A stretch of 31,190 nt of DNA from Hondaea fermentalgiana (lineage: Eukaryota > Sar > Bigyra > Thraustochytrida > Thraustochytriidae). The notes below the pieces were generated by a model. That model was not told where the DNA came from. It did no database searches and was given only the letters and a program-made list of their open reading frames with translations. This document shows positions 8,676 to 20,000 of the stretch, piece after piece. Numbering within the stretch: position 1 is the first letter of the stretch; each line of letters starts with the position of its first letter. The position numbers and the translations under genes were made by a program. The DNA lies in assembly GCA_014084085.1 (NCBI GenBank), contig NPFB01000190.1, positions 1 through 31,190 of the forward strand, given 5' to 3'.

Positions 8676-9767
8676 GAGACTGGCCGGGACGAGCGAGGAT
8701 GATCTCTGTCTCTCTCGCTGTCTCTGGAGCGAGGCGAGCGTGTTCGTGGATCTGCCGGGCTCGTCATCGCGGCAGTGCAGCGGCGTCCCATCGGAGGCGC
8801 GGCCGCGCCGAGGTCCCAGTGACCGAGAGAGGCCAGGAGCATAAGCACCGTGGCCGTAAGGCAAGGCAAGGCTGGCGAGCGATGCGAATCGTCGCATCGC
8901 GTCGCCCGTGCCGCGCCTTGGAAGTGAACGAACGAACGATCGATCGATCGATCGCTCGGTGCTCGATCAATCTGTAAGATACATAGCGGAGAGGTCCATG
9001 CTCCTGAGATGCTGGCACTGGTGGCTCGACCTGGCATGGACTGGCGAGCTTCCAAGCCGCGAAGGATCTCCTCGTCCTCGCCCGCGTCCTCGGCCTGGCC
9101 CTGGATATCAAGGCCTTGCTTGCCTCGATCGGCGAGCTCGCTTTTCGAGCTTCTGCTTCTTCTTTTTTTCAAACCAAAGCTGCCGGCCCCGCGCCACGTC
9201 GCGTCACAGCCCACGTCACGCTTACCTCATCCCACGCAAGCAGCCGCAGCCGCTCCCGGCCCCGTCCCCGCCTCCGCATCGCGTCGCGTCGCGTCGCGTC
9301 GCGTAGCGTCGCCGGAGTTGGTTGGCAAGAGCGGATGCTCGCCATCATCCATCCACGCCATGCCATGCCATCCATCCATCCATCCATCCATCCACGCCCG
9401 CTCTCCGGGCCCGGACGCCGCCGGCGCTCGCTAGCCGGCCACTGGCCATGCTGGCTGCCCGAGAAAGCGCGCTGGCCGGAGCCCGCCGCGCGTCGTAGTC
9501 GCAGTCGCTGCTGCCTGGTCGGGTAGTTTGTGCGCCCGGCGTCGCGTCACTCGCGCTCTGCTGCACTCACTGCTGCTCCGCTCTGCTCTGCTCCGCTCTT
9601 TTCTTTTCTTTTCTCTGCTCTGCGAACTTTTCCTCCTCGGCCGGATCGCATCGCATCGCCCTTGGCGCATCGCAGAAGTGACACAGGATAGGATCTGATC
9701 GATCACCCGCTGCCGCGCCTTCCTTCGCTTCGCTTCTTCCCGGCCAGGACGAACTTGGACCGAGCTT

Positions 9768-9822
9768 GCCTGCTTGCTTTCTTGCTTGCTTTCTTGCTTG
9801 CTTGCTTGCTTGCTTGCTTGGA
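9768..9822. repeat. GCTT tetranucleotide microsatellite
   Basis: Imperfect then perfect GCTT units (CTTG/CTTT variants at the left end), in gene-free sequence upstream of the fatty acid synthase. Confidence 0.8.
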
Positions 9823-10145
9823 AACCAGCACATCTCGAACTCCGCCGCGGCGGCCTCTGCGGACTCGACCTCGGCCGCGTCCGCGACCTCAGTACCGGGG
9901 AATGAACGCGAGCTCGCTAGGCTGGTCTGTTTGTCGAAACGTTCGTCATCGCTCGTGATGGTGGAAAAGAACAACAACAAAAAAAACGAAACAAACAAAC
10001 AAGACAAACTCGCGGCGCGGCGTCTTCTCCGTGGAGTCAGTGGCAGGCGCGTCTTTCGAAGCCGGCGAGGTGTTTGTTTTGTTTTCTTTTCCTTTCTTTT
10101 CTTTTCTTTTCTTTTCTTCTCTTGTATGCCAAATAAGCAAGCAAG

Positions 10146-10245
10146 NNNNNNNNNNNNNNNNNNNNNNNNNNNNNNNNNNNNNNNNNNNNNNNNNNNNNNN
10201 NNNNNNNNNNNNNNNNNNNNNNNNNNNNNNNNNNNNNNNNNNNNN
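10146..10245. other. Assembly gap of 100 N
   Basis: Exactly 100 undetermined bases, a conventional placeholder, so the true distance is unknown. A TTTTC-type pyrimidine tract lies just to the left and a run of 11 G immediately to the right, so the break sits in difficult sequence. Distances between the left and right halves of the window should not be trusted. Confidence 0.98.
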
Positions 10246-11087
10246 GGGGGGGGGGGACGCGGGGCGCGCGTCCCCTTCCGCGGGATGACGTAGGCGGCGG
10301 CCCCGCCTATGCAATACGGGAGGAACCAGGAACCGGGAGGGGGACGCACGCGCGCCGTCCAGTGCGGGGCCCGGCGGCGCCGCGATATCCATCGCCCCGG
10401 AATTGTATCCCGCGCAGAGCTCAGAATCGCACATCGATCGACCTTCGATCACTCGCTCCCCGAGAGCAGAAGCGCGGCCGGACGCGCGTGCGTGCTCGCT
10501 TCGCTTCGCTTGCTCGCTCCGCTTGCATCGCATCATCGCTCCGCTTGCTCTGCTCGCGTGCGTGCGTGCTCGCGTGCGTGCGCAGGGCACGACGCGACCG
10601 AGAGCGGCGGCGAGTGCAGACGCCGCAGGCGCCCGCGGCTGCGTCGCGCTGCAGGAAGAAGGGGGGCGCGTGTTTGCCGAGGCGGCGGGGGCAGGGAGGA
10701 GGGAGGGAGGGCTAGGCGGCGGCTACGGTGTGCCTGCCTGGCTGGGCCAAAAAGGGCGGCAAGAGCGCATGCGCAGCGCAGCCAGGCCGAGGAAGGCAAG
10801 ACGGCGGGCGAGCGCGGCCGGCCGGCAGCAAACCCGCTACTCTGGGTAAAAGACAGCTCTTCGAGCTTGTTCACTGCGCGTAAGCACGCACGCACGCACG
10901 AACGCAGCAGCAGCAGCAGCAGCGGCAGCGGCAGCAACAAAAGGAGCACAGCCGGCAGCAGCAGCAGCAGCGGAGCGAGCAGCGAGAGGAGGCGCTGACC
11001 GCCGGCCTCGAGCAACAAAAGAAGCAGCAGCAGCAGCAAGAGCAAGAGCAGCAGCAGCAGCACAGCAGCAGCAGCAGCAAGAGAAAG
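10246..11087 (+). promoter_or_regulatory. Proximal upstream region and CAG-rich leader of the synthase gene
   Basis: GC-rich sequence leading to the synthase start. From about 10900 to 11080 it is dominated by CAG/CAA/GCA triplets reaching to within a few bases of the ATG. It must hold the core promoter and 5' untranslated region, but no TATA box or start site is evident. Upstream ATGs exist (for example 10309) but their products are low-complexity. The start codon context AAG ATG G has purine at -3 and G at +4. Confidence 0.5.
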
Positions 11088-14000
11088 ATGGCGCAGCCCG
11101 AGTCGACGACGCCGACCATGACGCCCGAGGAAGGCCAGATCGAGGTCGCGCCGCAGCAGGATAATGCCCAGGTGAAGAAGCACTGCTTCGCCGACGCCGA
11201 TGTGGCAACCTGCATCGCCGCCTTTGGCGGCCAGGGAAGCGACTGGCTCAGTGAGCTGCGCTCCCTCCAGGAAAAGGGCCAGACCAACGTGCGAGAAACC
11301 ATCGAACTCGCACTCGACAAGCTCGAGGATATTGTCAAGGCCGAGCCCTGGTACGAGGAGCACGGAGGATGCGATATCCGCGCCTGGCTCGAGAGCGACG
11401 ATGATGTTCCCAACTTCGATCTCCTCCGCTACGCGCCCGTCTCCTTTCCCTTGATCTTCCTCACCCAAATGTGCAACTACATGCGTGTCCTCGAGAAACT
11501 CGGCACCTGCCATGAAGACGCCCTCCAAAAGGGCTGGGTCAAGGCCTCGCTCGGACACAGCCAGGGCGTCGTCTCCGCCGCCGTCGTCGCCGCAGCCAAC
11601 ACCGACCGCGAGCTGCGCAACCTCGTGGTCTCCGGCCTCGAATACATGTCAAAAGTCGGCATCACCGCCCAGCGCACGCTCGACTACGAGCTCGGACGCC
11701 GCAACGCCGGCCCGGAGACCCCGATGCTCGCTGTACAGGGAATGGACGAAAAAATCCTTACCAAGGCCTTCAAGGCTGCCGTCTCGCTCTCCAACGAAAA
11801 GCAGGCCATGATGGCCAAAATCTCCCCCACGGCCGCCGCCGCCGCCCCGGCCGCCGTTAGCGACGAAGAGCGCTTCTCCATCGCCCTCCGCAACGGCCAC
11901 GACGACTTTGTCGTCTGCGGCGAGCCCAAGGACCTGCGCGTCCTCCGCAAGGTCATCGAGAAACAGAGCGCCGAGCCCGGCAAGGAGGCACAGGCTCGCA
12001 CGCCCTTTTCCAAGCGCAAGCCCGTCACCCAGACCACCTTCCTCCGCATGACGGCCGTCTTCCACAGCGCTCTCAACAAGGACGCCCTCGCCCAGATCAA
12101 CGCCTGGGCCCCGGAGTCCGCCTTTGGCAAGGCCTTCGCCCAGGCCTCGCTCCGTGTTCCCGTCTTTGACACCAAGTCTGGCGCTAACCTGCAAGATGTT
12201 CCCGCCGCCGATGTTGTCGCCCATCTTACCACCAACATGCTCATTGAGCGCGCCGACGTTCTTATCTCCCTCCGAGCCGCCGAGACCAAGACCGACGCCA
12301 GCCACCTCCTCTGTTTCGGCCCCGGCCGCGTCGCCGGCCACCTCATGGCCCACGCCCTCGTTGGCACTGGGATCCAGGTCGTCCAGGCCGCCGACCCGGA
12401 CACCCCGAACGACTCCAAGCGTTCCTCGGCAATCTCCTTTGGCTCCGTTCTCGAGGCCCAGTCCCCCGAGGCCGTGCCCACGGCGCCCGAGTGGTCCAAG
12501 AAGTTCGCCCCGCGCATTGCCGTGCGCGCTAGCGACGGCGAGCGCGTGCTCATGACCAAGTTCACCTCGACCCTTGGCCGCGCCCCGGTCCTCATGTCCG
12601 GCATGACGCCCACGACCTCTTTCCACGGCGTCGATCTCGTGGCCGCCGCCTCCAACGCCGGCTTCAACGCCGAGCTTGCTGCCGGTGGTCTCCCCACGCC
12701 CGACATCTTCAAGTCCAAGGTCCTCGAGCTCGCCAGCAAGCTCAACCCGGGCGTCGGCATCTCCATCAACATGCTCTACCTGAACGCCTACCAGTGGGGT
12801 TTCCAGTTCCCGCTCGTGGTTGAGCTCGCCAAGCAGGGCGTCCCCATCGAGTCCATCACCATTGGCGCCGGTGTGCCCTCCGAGGACAAGGCCGGCGACA
12901 TCTTTGACGGCCTGCAGAGCGCCGGCATCAACCTCATCGCCTTCAAGCCAGGTTCCAAGCAGGCTATCAAGGACGTCTGTGCCCTCGCCGCCCTGCGTCC
13001 CAGCATGAACGTCATGCTCCAGTGGACCTCGGGCCGCGGCGGTGGCCACCACTCTTTTGAGGACTTCCACGAGCCCCTCCTCTCGACCTACGAGGAGATC
13101 CGCAGCCACGACAACATTGTCCTTGTCATTGGCTCCGGCTTTGGAGATGCCCAAAGCGTGCTCACCTACCTCGATGGCTCATGGTCCCAAAACGAGACCT
13201 TTGGCCGTCTGGCCAAGATGCCCGTCGATGGTGTTCTCTTTGGCTCGCGCTGCATGGTCGCCTTAGAAGCCGCCACCGCACCGGAGGTAAAGCAGCTCAT
13301 CGTCGATGCCGAGGGCCTCGAGGACGAGCTCTCCTGGGAAAAGTCCTATGAAGAGGTCGCTGGAGGCGTTGTCACCGTCAAGTCCGAGCTCGGCGAGCCC
13401 ATTCACAAGATTGCCACGCGCGGCATCTTGCTCTGGCGCGAGTTCGACAAGCGCTTCTTCGACCAGCCTCGTGGCGAGAAGCGTCGCAACGCCATCATGT
13501 CCGCCAAGGACGAGATCATTGCGCGCCTCAACGCTGACTTCCAGAAGCCCTACTTTGGCCGCAAGAGCGACGGCTCCACCTGCGACGTCGAGGAGATGAC
13601 CTATGCCGAGGTCCTCGAGCGCATGGTCGAGCTCATGCATGTAAAGAACGGCGGCGACAAGGCCGGCCGCCTCGCGCCCACGCGCTGGATCGACCCCACC
13701 TTTTGCTCGCGTGTCCTTCTCATGATGCAGCGCGCCGCCGCTCGCTTTGCGCCCAAGGGCAAGAAGACGGCCGCGGTCGTCCCGGACAACAAGCTCCTCA
13801 AGGAGGACCCGGACGCGGCCATTGCCAAGTTCTTTGACGCCATCCCCGCCCTGCGCGAGTCCCTCATGGCCGACGACGATGTAACCTACTTTCTCGATCT
13901 CTGCAAGGTCCCGACGCGCGGCAAGCCCGTCAACTTCATCCCCGTCGTCGACGAGGACCTCGGCTTCTGGCTCAAGAAGGACTCGCTCTGGTACTCGGAG

Positions 14001-17000
14001 CAGCTCGACGCTGTGCCGGGCCGCGACCCCGGCCGTGTGTGCATCCTTCACGGCCCTGTGGCCGCGCGCTTCTCCACCAAGGTCGACGAGCCCATCGCCG
14101 ACATTCTTGGCGGCATCCACGCCGACATTGTCAAGTCCATCAAGTGCGACGAGATCAAGGTCAGCGTGCTCTCGCCTCAGTCTCTCCACGATGCCTCGAT
14201 CCTGCGCATCATCTCGGAGACGCCCTTCTTGGTGCGTGGCAAGTCCTTTGTGGCCAACCCCATTGGCCGCGTCGTCAAGCGCGAGGGCTTCGAGCACTCT
14301 TCCTTTGGCGAGGATGGCATCACCGTCCAGGACCCGGAGCGCGGCCTTACCGTCGCCACCGTGTCCCAGGTTGGTAGCTCTGGCACCGAGATCGAGTTCA
14401 AGGTCTTCGACAAGGAGGCTGGCGCCGTCCTCAAGCAGACCTTTACCGTCGACCTGACCTCGCCCCGCCCGCTCTTCCAGACCGAGGAGAACAACCTTGC
14501 GGCCACCAAGCAGCTCTACCGCGCCGCATGGGACTGCCAGGACGAGTACCACGCTGGAGACACCTTTACCGACGAGATCACCGTCACGGCCGACAACATT
14601 GAGGCCTTCAACCTTGGCACGTCGGATGAGTACTCGGGCAACGCCGAGGCGCCGACCGACATTTCCATCATGGCCGGCTGGCGCCCGCTGGCGCGCGCTC
14701 TCTTTGTCGAGGAGCTCAAGAGCAACCTCCTCAAGCTCGTGCACCTTACCAACGGCATTCGTCTTCCCAACCCGGCGACGCGCACCCCGGTCAAGGCTGG
14801 CGAGGTCATCCGCTCCGAGGCTCGCATCACGGGCATCACCATCCAGCCCAAGGTCGGCAAGAAGGTGCAGGTCAAGGGTCGCATCACGCGTGCCAAGGAC
14901 AGCACCTCGGAGCCGCAGATGTGGGTCGAGATGAACTCGGAGTTCCTCATTCGCGGCATCAACGAAACCCCGGAAGAGTACGCCACCACCTTCGAGGAGA
15001 CCCCTGCCGAGCGCCATGTCATCGAGGTCAAGGACGAGACCGTTGCCGAGCTCCTCATGTCCCGCGCCTGGATCAAGCTCGAGTCCGGCGTCAAGATCCA
15101 CGAGGGCGATCGCGTCACGATTGACCTTGGCACCATCTCGAACCGCTTTGCTGGCCCTGGCCGTCTTGTTGACATCAAGGCCTCGGGCAACGTCTTTATC
15201 GAGTCCACCGCCAAGTCGCCGCGCCAGTTCCCTGCTTCGCCGTCGCACTCGGCCGGCAGCGTGCCGAGCGACGACTTTATCAACGTGGGCTCCACCTCGG
15301 GCACCTCGAAGATTGGCGTTGTCGACTTTGCCACTTCGGACGGCCAGGAGTTCCAGGTGAACCCTGTTCTTTCCTTTCTCGAAAAGTACAGCGAAGCCAA
15401 GAACTTGGGCTATGTTGCCGAGAACGGCGGCTACGAGCTCTTCGACGAGCCGGCCGTTGTCAAGGCACCGGCTGACTGCACGACCTATGCCCGCGGCTCG
15501 CGGGACGCCAACCCGATCCATCGCGAGGAGGCCTTTGCGGTCCTCGCCGACCTTCCGGATGGCAAGCCCATTGTTCACGGCATGTGGACCGCCTGCATGG
15601 CCCGTGCTCGTCTCGAAGAGATCGCCGCCAAGGGTGACCTCAAGCGCATCGTCTCGTACGAGGCCTCCTTCGTGGACATGGTGCACTGCAGCGACGAGCT
15701 CGTCGTGACGGCCAAGCAGACGGGCGTCAAGAACGGCCTCATGCTGGTTACGGTCAGCGTGAACCGCACCTCGGACCGCGCCCTGGTCATGACGGCGCGC
15801 GCCGAGCTCGAGCAGCCGTCGACGGCTTACCTGTTCACCGGCCAGGGTTCGGCGTCCAAGGGCATGGGCATGGACCGCTACGCGGCCAGCGCGACCGTGC
15901 GCAACGTCTGGGACCGTGCCGAGGACTACCTCCGCGCTCGCTTTGGCTTCTCCATTCTGCAGATTGTACGCGAGAACCCCAAGTCGTTCACGGTGCACTT
16001 TGGTGGCCCGCGTGGCAAGGCCATTCGCGAGAACCTGCGCAACCTCACGGCGCAGGACCCGAGCACGGGCCAGAACGTGCCTCTTCTCCCAGAGATCTCG
16101 GCGACGACCAAGTCGTTTACGTTCAACTCGCCCACCGGTCTGCTCTTTGCCACGCAGTTCTCGCAGCCCGCTCTCGTGCTCGTGCAAAAGGCCGCCTTTG
16201 AGGAGCTCCGCGAGGCCGGCCTCGTGCCTGAGAAGGCCCTCTTTGCGGGTCATTCGCTCGGTGAGTACGCCGCTCTTGCCGGCTATGCCGACTCGCTGAC
16301 CATCGAGGACCTCGTCGAGACGGTCTTCCTGCGCGGCATGGTCATGCAGAACGCCGTTCCCCGCGACAGCGAGGGTCGCTCGAACTACGCCATGGTTGCC
16401 GCGAACCCGCTTCGCGTCGGTCGCGGCTTCACGCCGGAGATGCTCAGCGAGATTGTGGATCTCATCACCGAGAACGAGGAGATGGGCAAGCCGCTGCTGC
16501 AGATTGTCAACTTCAACGTACGCTTCACACAGTACGTTGTGGCCGGTGAGCTGCTGGCCCTCGACGCTCTTGCGGAGGCCCTGAACTTGGCCTTTGCCAA
16601 GGGCGTTCGCGATGTGGCCGCTCTGGCCGAGCACGGCGCCAAGACGGCCCAGGCCAGTCTTGCCAAGCGCAACGGCCGCGCCGAGCCCCTCAAGCGCGGC
16701 AAGGCGACCATCCCTCTTCCCGGCATCGATGTGCCCTTCCACTCGCGCAAGCTCCTCCCCGGCGTCGGCGCCTTCCGCAAGCTGCTCGCGCCGCGTTTCA
16801 GCCTGCAGACCATGGAGAAGATCATCGATCGTCTCGTTGGCAACTACATTCCCAACGTCACGGCCGAGGTGCTCAGTCTCGACCGCGCCTACGCCGAAAA
16901 GGTCCAAAAGGTGACGGGCTCGCAGCCGATGGCGGAGCTCCTCGAGGACTTTGACACGGCCACCGATGCCGAAAAGGTGCGCACTCTTGTGATTGAGCTC

Positions 17001-20000
17001 CTCGCTCACCAGTTCGCCATGCCAGTGCGCTGGATTGAGACACAGGACCTTATGTTCGGCTCGCATGTGGAGCGTGTCATCGAGATGGGCCCTTCCGCGA
17101 CGCTCACGGCCATGGCGAAGCAGACGGTCAAGTCGGGCGCCTACGGCGATGCCGACGAGTACAGCCCGGAGATCATGTGGTGGAAGCAGGACCGCGACTC
17201 CGTGTACTACGAGGTCGAGAACGTTGGCCCGTCCTTTGGCGACTACATGGACGAGCGCGCCGCTCTCGAGGAGGAGCTGGCCGCGGCCAAGGCTGCCAAG
17301 GCCGAGCCCAAGGCGGAGGCGGCCCCCAAGGCCGAGGCCGCTCCTGCGCCCAAGGCCGCCGCGCCCGCGCCCAAGGCGGCTGCTCCGGCCCCTGCCGCAC
17401 CCGCTCCCGCAGCGCCCGCTCCTGCTCCGGCTGCGGGTGGCTCGGTTGCGGACGCCCCGCCCGACGCTAAGCACGTCCTCCGCGCCCTGCTCGCGGCCAA
17501 GCTCAAGAAGTCCATGGGCGACGTCCCTGCGTCCACCACAGTCCAGGCCCTCAGCGCCGGTCGTAGTGCCGTGCAGAATGAGGTCATGGGCGAGCTCTCG
17601 GCCGAGTTCAAGGGTGCCATCCCTGACAACGCCGGCGAGATGCCTCTTGCCGAGCTCGGTGGCAACCTTTCGAGCTACAAGGACCCCGGTCCGGTGACGC
17701 AAAAGCTCGTGGCCCGCACCTTGAGCGCGGCGCTGCCCGGTGGCTTTGGCGCCAACGCTGCCAAGGACTACCTCGGCCAGCACTGGGGTCTTGGCGCCGG
17801 TCGCACGTTTTCCGTGCTTCTCCATGCCACGACCATGGCCCCAGAGAAGCGCCTCAAGTCGGAGGAGGAGGGCAAGCAGTGGCTCGACGACGCGTGCAAG
17901 TCTTACGGCGAGGATGCCGGTGTCTCGCTGTCTCCTGGTGGTGGCAGCGCCGGCGCTGCCGCAGCCGCGCCCATGATGATGATGCAGCAGTCTGCTGGTC
18001 CCGCTGCGGCGCCTCCTCCCGATGCCCCCGTGTCGGCTCTTCACGCGATGCGCGTCATGCTTGCGGCCAAGTTCGAAAAGGGCTTTGCCGACGTCGCGGA
18101 TTCGGCCACGGTTGCTGCTCTGAGCAACGGCAAGAGTGCTGTTCAGAACGAGGTCGCCGGTGACTTTGGCGCCGAGTTTGGCGAGGTCGAGGAGGCTGCG
18201 CAGACGCCGCTCTCCGAGCTTGCCGGCAAGGTCCAGGGAAGCTACAACGGCCCTGGCAAGGTCCTCACGCGCGATGTCAACAAGCTCCTCGGCCAGTGCC
18301 TCCCCGGTGGCTTTGGTGCCAGCGCCGCGCGCTCGTACCTGTCTGGCGACCGCATGCTGCCAGCTGGGCGTGTCGAGTCTGTGCTCATCCATGGTCTGTG
18401 CATGGCTCCCAAGGGCCGTCTGGGCTCCCCCGAGGATGCCAAGGCCTGGCTCGACAGCCTCTGCTCCGCATACGGTAGCTTTGCAGGCATCACCATCCCG
18501 ACGCCCGGCTCGGGCGGCGGTGGCGCCGCTATGGGCTTTGCCGGCGGCCCGCAGGTCTCTTCGGCCGAGTTGAACGCCCTCAAGTCCGACGTGCAGGCCA
18601 TGGTGGAGTCCCAGCTCGACGCCCTGCGCCGCTTCCTCGACATTGATCCGCTTCATGCCGACAAGCTTCTCGATCTCGAGAAGCAGGTGCGCGCGGAGAC
18701 CGAGTCGAAGCTGGACTCGATCCACGCCGAGATGACGGTGGACTTTTGCGAGCGTGTCCAGCCCCAGTTCGACGAGAACCGTGTCCGCGTCTACGACTCG
18801 TTCTGGAACTGGGTCGTCCAGGACGCCATGCAGATGCACCTCCACGTGCTCGGCCGCCTCGAGGCCGCGCGCCAGGGCAAGGAGATCGACGCCTCGGCGG
18901 ACTCGAACCCGCACTTTGACGAGATGTCCAAGTGGCTCTTGGGCTCCAGCTCTTCGGAGGCGCCCCCCATTGCCTGGTTCCGCAACTTTTTGTGCAACCG
19001 TGCGACCCCGCAGCTCCTTCAGGCGGTCAAGTTCTTTGCCAACTCGATGCACGATGCCGGCTACGTCGACTACGCGCAGGCCATTTCGCTCCTTGCTGAG
19101 CAGGTCAAGAACTGGCTCAACAACGTCCCAGTGCATGTTGCTAACTTTGAGCCCAAGGCGCCCCAGGTCCGCGTGCTCGACGATGGTGTCGTCGACTACT
19201 TTGAGATCGACCGCGACGGCGTCAACGATGCGGCCCGCTACGTTGCCGAGATGAGCCGTGGCCTCTACTACAAGCGCACGGGCCCGTCCCGCGTGGAGAA
19301 CCCCACGCAAACGGTCAACGTTGCCGGCGACGGTCGCCTCACGCTTTTGGAGCTGCCGCCTTCGCAGAGCGAGATCGAGGCGGTTGCGGGCGCTGGCTGG
19401 CGTCTGCCTCGATCGGAGGCCGAGCTTGCGCGCGAGCTCACGGGCGAGCCTCTCTCTCTGGACACCAGCGAGACGAGCAGCGAGGAGGGCGACCTTCCCG
19501 ATGGCCCGACGCTCGATCGCCTCCGCGCCTCGGTGAACCGTGGCGTGGGCGGCGACGAAGCCGAGGGTGGCGAGGGCAAGATCTCGACGGCCTCGCTCAA
19601 GAATGGCTACGAGAGCATCCACGTGTCCAAGCAGGTGCCTTACGTGCACCTCAAGTCGCTCTCGGGCGTCGACAAGTCTGTGCGCATCCTCAACGAGCAG
19701 CTCACTTCCGAGTACTTTTCGTGCATGGATGAGATTGCCACCAGCGGTGTGAGCTTTGCCGGCCAGGTCGCCCTCGTCACGGGTGCTGGCTCGGGCTCGA
19801 TCGGTGCAGAGCTAGTCAAGTCACTTCTCGAGGGTGGCGCGACGGTCTTGGCGGCCATCCGCACGGCGCGGTCCGAGGCGGCGCTCACCAAGGAGTACGC
19901 TCGCTTCCAGAGCATTTACAAGGAGTTTGGCGCCAAGGACAGCAAGCTGTACCTCGTCCCTTGCAACTGTGCCTCGCAGCAGGACATGAAGTCGCTCGTC

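Larger units (their letters stand above)
7111..10145. other. Gene-free, increasingly GC-rich low-complexity spacer
   Basis: No reading frame here resembles a protein family; all are Arg/Ala/Ser/Gln-rich by-products. From about 7700 rightwards the DNA becomes GC-rich and full of simple repeats: GTT/CTG triplets (8413-8520), GCTGCA hexamers (~8610-8660), GATC (8938-8953), GCGTC (~9279-9305), CATC (~9367-9395), GCTT (~9768-9822) and TTTTC (~10078-10118). A T-run of at least 11 lies near 7384. It probably contains distal upstream sequence of the synthase gene. A gene with many small exons cannot be ruled out by eye. Confidence 0.45.

Noticed and set aside
8286..8897. Minus-strand 203-codon frame rich in Ala and Gln
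   Set aside because: Its composition follows directly from CTG/GTT and GCTGCA simple repeats, with no globular segment.
13263..19649. Antisense open frame of 2,128 codons opposite the synthase
   Set aside because: It lies exactly codon-on-codon opposite the synthase and is open only because TTA, CTA and TCA are avoided in the sense strand. Its translation resembles no family.
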